Source: Acanthosoma haemorrhoidale (lineage: Eukaryota; Arthropoda; Insecta; Hemiptera; Acanthosomatidae). From it: a DNA stretch of 64,000 bases. This document shows positions 1-12,300 of this stretch, piece after piece; positions within the stretch are counted from its first letter, which is position 1, and the number at the start of each line of letters is the position of its first letter. The DNA lies in NCBI GenBank assembly GCA_930367205.1, contig OV884012.1, positions 33,390,796 to 33,454,795 on the forward strand. Direction: 5' to 3'. The notes under the pieces were generated by a model. The model saw only the letters and a program-made list of their open reading frames with translations. It made no database searches and was not told the origin of the DNA. The translations under genes and the position numbers were made by a program.

Positions 1-3000
1 TGTTACCATAAATCTTCATGAACACCAAATTAGTCTTACAGCACAACTTTTTGCATATAATATCTGTTAATTGTTGTTGTTAATTTAAAAATCAATCAAT
101 CACAGAATATTAAATGAAATTACCACCACATGACATATACGGTTTTATGAGGAAATAAATAATAAATAACGAATGTACGGATTTCGTATAGAAACATCCA
201 TATTTATATTGGTATGAAAAAGCGAAGCGAGGGCGATGTTGGAGAAATAGGGTTTTATTTCCTGAGGCAAGCAGTCGGCAGTTCCACCGAATTGATACAG
301 CGGACGGATTGAATCGCTCGGAAAGATGATTCGTTCAGATAAAACCCCCGAAGTGAAATCCATAAATTAATCGGCCGAGGTCCAATCATCCCTTGATACC
401 CCTATCACGCTTTCTCCACCCTCCAATCAATCATCCCCTATAGCATTAACTACCCTCCCATAATTAAAAATCAGAAGTACAGCGCAGGTATGGATTGATT
501 ATTTATTGGTACCCTGCTTGCTTTATGACCGGTTACAAGAGCAATCATTTTCGTTCGGCATGTCCGATTATCTTTTAAAAGTATTGCATTCTAGCTGCTA
601 TATTAAAACAAACAAAAAAAATGCCATACTGTCAATGTGTTCTATTTTTTTGTTTTTTTATATCCAAGTTCTAATCCCGTTGGATCATGATATAATTCAA
701 CGACATGAGAAAAACTCAAAATACAACTATTAATACAGCAGTCAAATATAAGTCATCATATCACTACTATTAATGCGAAGAAAACAACACAAATATGAAT
801 GTCAAAAACGGTTTATTGTTCTACTGATATTTTTAATTAAGACAAAAATCAAATTATGGGAGACAAAACACCTGATTGGCACCATTATTAGCATATGGCA
901 ATAATGGTGGCGTTGTGAGCAAAAAAGGGCTAGCGCGTCTTATAAATTATGCTCATTTGTGAGAAGGCACTGTTGCTAAGGTAAATTTAATTATCGTGTT
1001 GGTTTTTATATGTAGCCATTTAAAAAAAAAAGTTTTTTATGGAATATTTGTACACCATCAAAGACAATGAGTGTTCTTTACAGGTCTTAAGTTAAAACAT
1101 AAGTTTATCACCATTTACTAAGACTTTGTGCCATTTTAAAGGGACAATAAAACAAATCGCAAGAAATCGTAAATAAAGTCAAAATAAAATTGTACATATC
1201 GCTGATGATGAAAATAATGTTCACTTTGTCATTGTGATTTGGTAATGTGTACATTTCTTTGGTGAGTATGTAATGGATCGGTCAAAACGCATAGCTTTTA
1301 TCTTGGTCTGATGCACGAATATGGCATAAAGCAGTACTTAAAAAAGAAAAATTCACAACTCTACTACTGTACACTAACGTAAACGAAAAAGAATCAAAGC
1401 AATATTGACAACCAACGTGCACACAAATAACTAAAGTGATGGATATAATTAAAATTAGCTTGGCCATTACCACTGTGTAATTGAAAGGATCTGGACTATT
1501 GTCGAGGTCAAATTACGATTCAGACCAGACCGTACTCGCTGATTAAGTTACAACATTAACTTCGAGAGAGAGGCGTTAACTTGGGGCATTAGCATCGAAG
1601 CCAGGTTAGTCCATCTTAATGGTCTGTAGTTCAATGGGCTTTATGTTGCACTGAGTGAAAGCCATGAGGCAATCACTTTATAAAAGATAATTGGGTACCT
1701 TAAATTCTCCAGTGTACTTTAGACTGGAATCGCATTGTACCGAGGAAAATTTACGTTTGGATTTCAACAGTGAGACTTAAACTCCTATCTATGAAAATAC
1801 GAGCGAATAATTGACGTAACATCAGGCCACGGAAAATAAAAAACTCGAAGTTGAGTAGATTGGTATTACAATAGATATTTTCGGTAAAATAACAAAGTAT
1901 ACCAATTAGGGGCCAGGATAGTCAATAGGGCGAATTCGAGGTGGTTGGACAGCTTAGCCACAGAGTCAAGGAAGCAACTTAACATCCGTTACTGGAAGAT
2001 CATTATCAAGCAACTTTCCAAATCGGTTGACGTAATTTAGCATTAGCATCCTTTAAAAGAGGCTCAGAGCCGTTTTCGGGTCGACATGTCTTACATGATG
2101 GTGACTATGTCAATCGATTCTCCTAAATTTATCCACAGAACATATAACGGTTTGAACATATTCCGTAGTGAGACTAAGGCCTCCTGCATAGCATTTCCAA
2201 ATAGAGGTGTTGCCATATACTAGGTATTTTCCCAAATCCCAAGAAGCAGGTATCTGGTTGTCAATAGCATGTCGTTAAATCCATATTTTCAGTCGTATTT
2301 CAATTTTAAACTCTATTTGAATGATCCACAGATGATCCATATTTTGTGTGCATTTGGCAAGCTCTCTCTCCATTTCACATAAAAAAACAAAATAGTTTGT
2401 TCGGCTGAGATGAGGATTTTGGTCTTTAACCTAATCGGACCTTATCATGCCTCCAAAATTTATCATAGCCTTTATTCTACACGTACAATATATTTTTCAG
2501 TAATGTACTTGCGTCTGACTTAGTCTACTTTTTTTTATGAATAAGTCAGTCACTGAAATGTTATTTTGTTAGCTTGTGCCATAAATGTCAGAAAATGATG
2601 TTCCTGCAGTCCATGCAGTTTAGTCTACTTTACATCTATGTCCAATACTGTTCGTTGACATCCGCAGATCTTTTTGACGTTTTGGAACTAAGAATTCAAT
2701 GAATGAATAAATATCAATGAAGCAAAAATAGGAAATAATTTAGTCTTCATGGTATACAATATTATTAATTATCTCCTTCAAATAGAAATAATAAAATTTA
2801 ATTGAAATCTTTATTTGAGTATAAGTAAGTTGTAAGTTGATTACAATTAAAGAATGCATCGACATTTTATAAATTGCCATTTTACATTCATATAAACTCA
2901 TATTTTCTAAATTATTTTACAAATATTGTAAGGCTATACACTACGTTGGTCATCATTAGTTATTTTTTTATTTTTCATATTTACGCACACGTTCTATCCA

Positions 3001-3649
3001 TCCCATCCATTATTTTTTAATTTGTGATCTTATAAAATATCTACTTATGTCAATAGTTATAGATTTCTTCTATCGAAAAACCATAAATATTTCAATAATA
3101 ATTGTTACTATAATCGGTATGAACTTTTACGATAATAGATTAAATGAAAATCACTGACTACTTTTATGATGTATATGTACTTTGACGACTTTCATTAGAA
3201 TAACTAGTTCTTACGGGGTTAACATATTGTAAAAACACCCATTTTTACTTTTGACATTTGGGCGAGTCAAGGCCTGGAGTCAAGAGTGTACAAAAATAAA
3301 GGAGAAATGGCTTCCATACGTCATAATGAATGATGAGTATTGAACGTCGGTCTGAATATGAACTCAACTATATCTGAACTGTTTTGACTAATTTTCTTTC
3401 ATATAGCTAATTCAAAATGGATTTTTAGAAAAAAATAAATGAAATTATTTTCTGTGTATCTCTGCTTATTATTTATCACCACCTCGCTGAGAAACGGCTT
3501 TTTGTGTATAACCGAATCAGTTCTATATTTAATTCTGTTGAGGGGGGCGCTGTATTTGCGCTCACCCTCTTTGAGTCCGGCAGTTAGACGATAGAGGGTA
3601 AGAGCCTGGCGTAATTTGATTGCTCTTGCAAGGGAGATCTTGGTATTTT
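1..3649. other. A+T-rich non-coding stretch with two higher-complexity islands
   Basis: No open frame here looks like a protein; those present are short and of A+T-driven composition. Two parts stand out: about 190-440 and about 1500-2250 have higher GC and few homopolymers, which in this kind of genome often marks conserved non-coding DNA or a decayed repeat. I tried all frames of 1860-2120 for a retroelement and found nothing convincing. The rest is simple A+T-rich sequence. Confidence 0.5.
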
Positions 3650-3691
3650 AGAGGAGTTTTTTTTTTTTTTTTTTTTTTTTTTCGAGAGGAG
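3650..3691. repeat. 26-nt poly(T) tract between 7-bp direct repeats
   Basis: AGAGGAG occurs at 3650-3656 and again at 3685-3691. Between them lie 26 consecutive T (3657-3682) and the dinucleotide CG. This is the shape of a target-site duplication around a bare poly(A) tail in minus orientation, as if a retroposed molecule was truncated down to its tail. A plain poly(T) microsatellite next to a chance repeat is the alternative. Confidence 0.45.
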
Positions 3692-6600
3692 AAATTGTTC
3701 GAGGGTCTGCTGTTGGGATGATCTAATTTTAAAAAGCGTGTCGCCTTCACTTCTACAACGAAAACGAATGAGTTAATCCATTCTCGTTTAGTGTTGTCTT
3801 TAAACATTAAGTCGTCTAATTAACTAATTTATTCAGAAGCGTATAAAAATTTTGAAAGTATAATTATGTCTGTATTATTATCATATATATTTTTTTGAAG
3901 CAGGCACAATTTGTGTTGAATGATATAAACAATATTGTCTTTGATGTTTTCTGTGCAAACATTTAGTTTACGAACACATAATGTTCTTCTATTTCATTCT
4001 GTCTGCGTTTCTAGTTGTAAAAACGATTAATTCTAGCTAAAATTTTCAAGATAAAATCTTTGTTAAGGGAAGGACGTCCTGAACTTATCATTAATCATTG
4101 AATTATCTTATCAAATAAAAACATGCGTCAGCACAGCCCTGCAATCTCCAGGAATTACTCCTTTACAGGTGCTAGTGCTGCCACCTACTGAGTAATACCA
4201 AGCACACTACCTCTGGCACTCAGCCCACAAGAACTAAGCCCTTATTACAGAGACCCTTTGGAGAGTAGGTACGAGACTATATCAGAGACTGAAGCTTATC
4301 AGTTCTTTTTTGACGTCTCTAGATACTCATAACTACTTCAGCCGAGCGGAGGGAGGGCGAAAAAATGGGTTGGACAACTACACCAGTTATATCAAATTCA
4401 CCAAGCAAGGCATTCTCGTGACATTATTAACCTGGATCCGATCACCGAGAATTCATCTCAATCACCCTCAATCTATCAGCCTTCACCTTCAATTTAAACC
4501 ACCTCCCACCCTTTATTCTTTATAATTCATATTAATTTTACACACACAAATAATATTGTACCCTGATTTGGCTATTAACCCCTTTTTACTATAAGCGTGT
4601 TTTAGTCAGTCTATATATCATATGTTTATCCACATATCATTTAGCATACCGTTTTGTAGTATTTATTAATATTCCGGGAACTATCTCATTTTCGTACTTA
4701 CAAGCAAAGCTCTTATAACATTTATAGTGGAAATATCTGTACCCATTACTTCCATTGAATCAAAAAATACCTACAGACATTAAGGATAATTAAACACTCG
4801 AACAACCCTAAAATTTGCTATTCGGTAATTAAAATAAACTAAATGGAAGTATTAATGCATTTGAAGATTTCTTAAGGACAACATCAGAAGAAATGTAAGA
4901 TTTAAGTTCTGTTTTTTTCCTGACCGTTGAGGATATGCTAAAAAAACGTTAATACGAATATAATTTTAAAGATATTTCAAACGCTTCGGTAGCTTACAAT
5001 TGAATTTGAGTAATAAGTTCTAATCAGGTTTTAATGTTTCTTCTAACATAATGTTGTAGATTCTTACATTTTTTAATTATTTTGATTAGATACATTTGTT
5101 TTGCTTTTGCATCATGCCTACATACAGGTCCTTCATTATACTAAGCCTACGCGTATACACTGCGGCATATTTTACATTTTTTTTGTACATAATTTTGTTT
5201 TACGTAAAGCTCGTAAAAAAATAAAAAGTACATACTAAATAATATGACGATATGTTGCTATAATTTGACGGAAAACCAATTTAATTAATGCTTTTTAAAA
5301 CATGATGGCAGTTACATAATGGTTATAGTCAGAATTACATAAATTTTTCATATTTCCTTGAAACTTTAAATTTGGATCCATTACATTGTTCAGATGTCAT
5401 GTGGCTGTATATGATCGATGATGGAGTTTGGAGTTTTTATAAGTATGAAATTTATTTAGCTTTAGTTCTATTAGTATGTGAGTTTTGTAAAGTTCTTTTT
5501 TGTGGATAAAGAGGATTGTATAATTGAAAATTGTGTGTATAGTTTTGAAAACTCGGGTGTGTTTTCTCGGCTTTTGGCATTGTGAACTTTTCCGTTCACT
5601 GACCGATCAACTTGAATTTATTACTAGTTTAATCAATTTTTTAGTAATATATATTTTGTTTAGATCATATTTTAATATGTTACTATCATCACTATCATTG
5701 CAATAGTTGACATAGATACCCTACGTATGCCTTAAATGTTACAACCCAAGCTTGTAGCATACGCTATTACACCCAGCCAAGAAAGCCGTTCTGTATGGTG
5801 GGGTTGGGAATGTTACGATCGGGGTATTTTTAGGTGCAGCACAGCATCAACTGCAAGCCCAATGTGTCAGGCGTGATTTCAGAGCTATAACATGATAGTA
5901 CAATACCCTTACCCAAAATAAAAATCCTACCTGTGTTTTAACATGCAACGTTAAAAAAAAAAAAAATGCTATGCTTTTTGTGTGTTCCATTAAGCAGTTA
6001 AATTCTTTGTATAATATTATCAATAATTACGAGACCAGTTTTATGGCTAGTAGAACATCTAAGCCAGTCTTAAGAGAGTAATATGTTTCATTTTATGCCT
6101 TGAATCAAACAAATAAAACAATAAAACTTATATAATAGAAGCTTTACAGTGTTAGGTTTCTTCCTCAACGGAGCTATTATTTTACAAAGCTTATAGGTAG
6201 TTTTTCAGCTTATTGTTTATTACATCATACGATAGATTAATGTAAAATATATAATCGACCTCCTGACCCAATGGGTAAGTAAGAAAGTGAAAATGAGGAC
6301 AAAATATTACTGGCAGTGTACGAATAACAGCAATAATCGTAGAAAATAATTATCTTACATTTTATAGCGTGTTACTTTTTAGGAATAAGCATTATACAAG
6401 TATATTACTGATATCATTATTGTTCCTATAAAAAATCTGTTTGTGGTGCCCTGATAGTATTCCTTTAATGTAGGTTTGTGCTCTTAGAATGACGGACAAA
6501 TGACGGACTAACACAAAAAAACAAAAGTTGAATGGACTTTGAGCTTTCATAAATCGATCACTGCCATTAAGCTTTTGCTAACGAATTTTCCCCTCCTACG

Positions 6601-7639
6601 GTCGCTGTATTTTATTGTAGTTTGCTCTCCACCTGCCTTCGCTTTTTTTTATTTAAATTCCACCAGCCTTTGGAAGATGTTTGGCGCCAATAGACGAGGG
6701 AAAATTAAATTTCCATCTAAAGTCCCCTAAGAAAGGGGGCCCCTCCCCCGGGGAACAGTTAATAAATAGTAATGAAGCCTTTTTGACCGGGGCACCCCTT
6801 CTTTAGTTTTAATTAGTATTTTTTTTTTAATCGGCCCCAGGCAGCTACAGGTCTACTGTTACAGTATAGCAAAGGCCTCGATTTTCACACAAAGGAAGCA
6901 ATTAGTGATGAATGGCGTGAGCTTGGCGCTTTTATGTTGCCATATTCTATAAGGTTTTTGTACGAAATGAAAATTTCACTTCTATTTGAGCTGACCTATA
7001 TGGGCGTTGATGATTTTTACTTTATAACCTTAAGTCAAGTGTCAAGTTAGCGAATCTCTATTATGCAAACTATTCATGAGATAAAATTGACAAAAATAAG
7101 TTTACTATATAGAGGACATTAGCAAGAGGGGATTTTAGCAATTATTTGTTGAGGATGTAAAAAAAGCTGAATCCTATCTCACCTGACATATTTACACCAA
7201 GCCTACAAGATGTATTATGAATGTGTGGTATATGGCTTTCATTACAGAACATATGAAAAGCAAAAGGTATTCATAAATGTAACGGTTTCACGCAACTGTG
7301 TTTGTGAATTAGCGAATCCTAAAAAAAGTACTGTGAAATTCCAGCTATTTATGCACCACCTTGCGACCACAGCACGGTGCTCACCACTCTGAAATAGTCT
7401 GCTGAAGATTGCCAAAAGGTAGAAAAGCATGCATGGTGATCATTGATTTACAAGGAAAATGCTGACAATATTTCAAAAACCACCTATCAAGATGGGAGAA
7501 GATGCCTTCGTCTTTTTCAAAACTTTATCAACCCCACGATGATTTTCAAGCTAGTGAAAGATGTTTCTTACAATCTATGGAGCTCTTTCCAATGAACATG
7601 ATGTGAACAACCACCGGTATTTATCTGCATCAGTCATCT
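3692..7639. other. Non-coding stretch with islands near 4130-4450 and 6540-6860
   Basis: No supported gene. The region 4130-4450 is GC-richer and carries a CTCF-like motif, listed separately. The region 6540-6860 has homeodomain-type ATTA/TAAT cores mixed with GC blocks, including a C-rich/G-rich pair around 6723-6753 that can fold back. The remaining sequence is A+T-rich without recognisable repeats. Confidence 0.4.
4180..4191 (-). promoter_or_regulatory. CTCF-like motif (11 of 12)
   Basis: GCCACCTACTGA on the plus strand reads TCAGTAGGTGGC on the minus strand. It matches the CTCF core CCASYAGRKGGC at all but the first position and contains the AGGTGGC core favoured by insect CTCF. It sits in a higher-GC island. 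Occupancy cannot be judged from sequence. Confidence 0.3.
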
Positions 7640-8230
7640 GCTAAACTAAAAAACGACCTGGCATCACTACCTTCAACAAAAGGCTGAACAGTGCTACACT
7701 CGTTCAGGTCCAAGAGTATTCCACTATATGTCGTCGCATTGGTTACATTTCAGCTGACATAGTAGTAACTTTGCGAGATAATCCAATGCAAAGCATATTC
7801 TTTGGCATTTGATAAAAGTACAGAAAACCCAGACACATCTCAACTCGAGATATTTATTCATGGAGCGAATGATTCATTCTGAGTGCCCAAAGAAATATCA
7901 ATTTTTTTAAATTTGAAAAACAGAGAGAAGAAGTTTTCCAGACGATTAAAACTTTAGTCTAAGATAGCTAAAATTTTGAGTCTCTTTCCGGATTTACGAA
8001 ATCCAAATGAGAAACAAAATCAGTTCCTGAATTAATTGATGATGATTGGTTAATAGACCTATGATTTTTTAGTGGACATAATCAGCTAAATAAGGACTTG
8101 CAAGGGCAAGATAATAAGAAATTATTTTTATTTTAGTGTCAACATTTTCCGCCGTTAAATAACTTTCTAAAAAGTCAAAAACCCCTAAAGAGTTTCTCGA
8201 AAGAAACTTATACGTCTATCAGATGCCGCA
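7640..8230 (+). pseudogene. hAT transposase remnant, GTF2IRD2/ZBED-like
   Basis: Decayed middle part of a hAT-superfamily transposase of the kind found in GTF2IRD2-like and ZBED-like proteins, which cut and paste DNA through an RNase H-like fold. The frame around 7729-7782 reads CRRIGYISADIVVTLRDN. After a +1 shift, 7787-7880 reads LAFDKSTENPDTSQLEIFI followed by an HGAND stretch, which corresponds to the family's 'LALDESTD...DTAQLxIFIRGV' block holding the first catalytic Asp. Further on, about 8085-8130 reads NQLNKDLQGQDNKK, matching the family's 'HLNxLNxxLQG' block. Frameshifts and several stops separate the blocks, so no full protein can be made. The N-terminal BED finger and the C-terminal dimerisation region were not found. 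The 5' limit is approximate. Confidence 0.72.
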
Positions 8231-8262
8231 TAGACGTTTCTCAGAATTAGCCTTTTTTTTCG

Positions 8263-8313
8263 TTTTTCATTGCCCCTTTAAACTTACAGATAATTAGAGA
8301 TCCTCAGGCGAAT
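8263..8313 (-). repeat. LINE 3'-end fragment
   Basis: The segment around GCCCCTTTAAACTTACAG and TCCTCAGGCGAAT closely resembles the 3' end of the LINE copy at 59595-59650. It stops at a run of T at 8313-8329. It directly abuts the hAT remnant and the downstream direct repeat, so this is a nest of old insertions. Confidence 0.5.
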
Positions 8314-8337
8314 TTTTTTTTTTTTTTTTCTCAGCTC

Positions 8338-8466
8338 TCAAACTTATAAAAATAGGATGTGGGAAAAATAAAGGAAAATTATTTTGGGCTAATGAGTGCC
8401 TTTCACTAAGGAGAGTCCCCCATTTGAAGGATGTATGAGAAGGATATAGGGTGTGGAATGCCTAAA
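8338..8466. repeat. Direct repeat, copy 1 of 2
   Basis: About 129 bp that recur in the same orientation at 9223-9350 with only a few differences (for example GGAGAG versus GGGGAG, and one A indel near the start). Shared landmarks are AGGATGTGGGAAAAATAAAG and GAAGGATATAGGGTGTGGAA. The two copies bracket about 756 bp. They are too short for typical LTRs, so a local duplication or solo element ends are possible. Confidence 0.85.
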
Positions 8467-9222
8467 GGAGGCGAATAAATATGATAAAATGTTTGAAATA
8501 GTTTCATACGGATTTTATTTTCCCGGGAACAGTGTTCCTGAAATTCTGCAAGTCAAGTTAATTGAGTTGCGGTGCAACAATGTATCATGTAACAAATGTC
8601 TGCGTCTAAAATTAATTTATGCAATACATACATGCATTACATCGAAGAAATATTCCAACTTCAGGTTTTTGTACAACGATTTGTTAGGGTTTTTGGATCC
8701 ACATTTTTTTCGAAGATGAAATTGATAAAAAGTCAATCACGTATTTAATTAACTGATGCCAATTTAGAAAACCAGCTGATATGAACATATATTTACAAAA
8801 TGAAGGGAAAGAAAGTATAAACTATTAAATTCAAAATATCTCATTAATTAACGCTTGAAAGGTAATTATATTAAATCAAGGTATAACAACACAGTTTAAT
8901 TTATTTTTTATTTCTATTAATTTTGTTAATAGCATAATTGCGGCCTGCTGTTTCATCAAAGGGGCCCGTTTGAGCTGGCCAGTCCTGTGCTAAACCATTG
9001 AATGAGCAGAAACGATTAAAAAAAAGTTTATTATAGGGAATTTTATATAAAGTACGTTTCGATAAAATCATTAGCTTGCGAGATATTAAAGAAAAAACAA
9101 AAAATGACCTTAAAACTGCTCCCCTATTCCGTTCACCCTCACCCTCGTAGACTTTAAATATGTTGTACAAGGACACTCCTCCTAACAACTGTAGAAAAGT
9201 TTCATACATCAAGTGATAAGTT

Positions 9223-9350
9223 TCAAACTTATAAAATAGGATGTGGGAAAAATAAAGGAAAATTATTTTGGGCTAATGAGTGCCTTTCACTAAGGGGAGT
9301 CCCCCATTTGAAGGGTGTATGAGAAGGATATAGGGTGTGGAATGCCTAAA
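9223..9350. repeat. Direct repeat, copy 2 of 2
   Basis: Second copy of the 129-bp sequence at 8338-8466, in the same orientation and about 95% or more identical by eye. The match begins at TCAAACTTATAAAA and ends at GGAATGCCTAAA. Confidence 0.85.
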
Positions 9351-12300
9351 AAGGCGGATGGAATCAGGAAGGTAGTGAGAGTCTACCGAGGGTGGCTGTT
9401 ATATTATTGATATTTTTGGGAATATTCTTCGCTTTCAAATGAGTTATGAGGGATGAAATGACATACCAGGCCATTGTATCGAGCATCAAACATCAGGTGG
9501 TTACAGACTCATTGTTGAATTAAATAACTTGTATGAATGACCCTTGATGATCACAATATATTACTGTACAGATATTACTGTTCCGGGAAAATAATTACCA
9601 GCAATGTCCCTTAATCCAATTCGATTTGAATCAATACACTAAAACATGTTTGCTAATTTCCGTCACACACAAAAATATGAACAATTATCTGCACATAACC
9701 TGATTCGTCACCATACATCACTTGGTTATATTACTAAAATGTTTTAATATTTACTAAACCAAAAGTGACTCATTATTAGTACTTACTTTGACACGATATA
9801 AATGCAATGACTACGCAATACTATAATTATTCTAGCATTATTTTCAAAGAAATATTTTTATCACCCCCCCCCCTATTTATAGCCTAGTTCCTAAGTATAT
9901 CAAATCTAATATTGATACTGCTTCTTTATTTATTGGTCATGGCATTTATAATTATGTTTTGTAATAGTTACTGTGTCCTTTTATTTTATTTAATAAATTA
10001 CAGAACAACAAAACACAATACAAGCAACGTGGGCAGCATTACTTCCTCGCTTCCTATTATTAGTGAATTATTTCTATATTCCGTGTAATAAATCGTAGGA
10101 ATTAAAAATAACCTAGCGTACCAGTGCATTAGAAAACTTAAATTTTTAGGTGAAATAAAATACCGTTTGCATACAGCCGTTGTTGCAACAACCTGAAATC
10201 TAACATAAAAACAAAATAAATAATTCCTGTCAACTTTTAATAGGTGTTTATTATTGTTATAGAGAGGGAGCCATAACATCCATATATTACTTTAGTGCGA
10301 ATTAATTATTATAACCAATTCTTCACTTTATAAACAAACCTCCTTAGTGAGTTTTTTACAACTACTTTATATATTGTAAACTAACGAAATACCCTATTCC
10401 GTAGATTTCCATAAATTATATAATTTTTATTACAGTTTATACAATTTTTATTTTTTAATGTGCCGGACTCTTAACTTCACCTTAAGCCTATTTGTAAACG
10501 CCTTCCTTAAGTCAGAAGTAGTCATATCTTAAAATAGGGAGTTTCATAATGATATTAATCTGCTAAATATATAATCTTCTGCTTCACTAATTTATAATAA
10601 TCATAAATTTTCATTCAGAAAAATCAATTTTATTGTATTAAGGATAATCATAAACATGAATGAACATAAAGTCTCAATTTGTATAAAAATTCACTAATTT
10701 ACCTTAAACCCAACGACATGACTGAGCACAAATTTCATTGACTTTAGGAAAAACCTTATTGAAGCAGGCACTCACTCTACATTTCCGCAGTAATTAAGGC
10801 CGTATAATTAGACACAGCTCTTTTTTTCAGCCTTTGTTTAAAGTTCTGACAATTCGTTCAAAAATTAAACCAGCCGACAAATAAGAGAGGTTGAAGCAGC
10901 CTTAAACCAGCTAATGAAAGGTTCCAGCTAATCATTAGTTGGTCCATTAATCACTGGAGCTGTTTATTGCAACATTCTTTTTACCCTCTCTTAAACTAGC
11001 CTTTTTTTTTTTTATTCTCTTTCTATATTACACAGTCAGAAAGACTGACAATGGTCTTCTGTCTCTTTTATTAGCCCTATTTATTAAAAAAGATGTAATT
11101 AATTGAAAAGAAAATATTTCATAAAATAGTTATGTACAATAATCAGGACGTCGAGATCTTAAATTTGACACCCTATTTAACAGGTAAATATTTACTATTT
11201 ACGTACTAATTAATTGATTATTGACTTTTCATTCTTTCAAGGTATAGCTTTTATGTTAGCATCATTAAATCAATTGTGAATCACTAAATGGATTGTTTAT
11301 AGTTAAAAAAGAGTAGGCCCAGATTACTTAGTGGTTTTAATTAATTCAAGATATTATTTTTGAAACTCAACACCAATATACAGGAGTATTTCCATTACAG
11401 AATAATGGATTTTATTTGATAATATTTTCTTTGTTTTTTGGAGACGAATGTATTTTACGTATCGCCGTTTCATCGAATGGTATATCGACATAAAATTGCT
11501 TATAACAAGGTAGTATATATAACTAAACAAAATCGATAAATTCATCTTCATATTTATTTTTAATGAACTGTTCACTAATCATTATTTAATGAAAAAATCA
11601 ATAGACTTCTGTTAACCATGGAAACAAAGATGTACCCAGAAACTTTTTTTTTTTTGTTTTCAAAACTCTCAAAATTTCAAAAGAGGAATGGAGGAAAAAT
11701 AAAATAACATGGAATTTATGGGAGTGAAAGAAATTCTTTTACAAAGAGGGACCAATAGAAATTTATTGACAACCAATAAACTTGTTGTCTCTAATAATCA
11801 TATCCATAAAAGCAAGAAATACTACAATTTTATAAGTTGTTTAATACAATTTTGGTTTAATTTGGGTTTAGGCACGGGGCACACGTACGGCTATTAAATG
11901 TAAACGGTGCAACTGTAAGGCCGTTGCAAATTCTATACGCACACGGCCATAAATTGACGCTGGGAAGCATTTGAATGCTGACGGTGAATGTCCATCGTAG
12001 GAAACGCGCTGTATTTGCTTACCTTGTAGTGTACAAAAAAAATTTAAAAAAAAAATGGAAAATAGTGAGCACATACATTTATTGAAAATGATTATGAAAA
12101 ACAGATACAAGATGGATTTACGGCACCACAAGCTCTCCGAAGTTATGTGTAAACTACACATCCATGTCCTCAGTACTTACCGTAGTAGTTACTTCACAGT
12201 GGCAATGCTCGTTTAAAAACCTAATTCAGAACATTAAATAAAAAAAATAAATCTCTAGCATGAGGCCTAACCACTATTCGTTTAAATCCTGAAGCCGTTA

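Noticed and set aside
1860..2120. Possible retroelement pol fragment
   Set aside because: Frames were read on the plus strand; some protein-like words but no recognisable order or motif.
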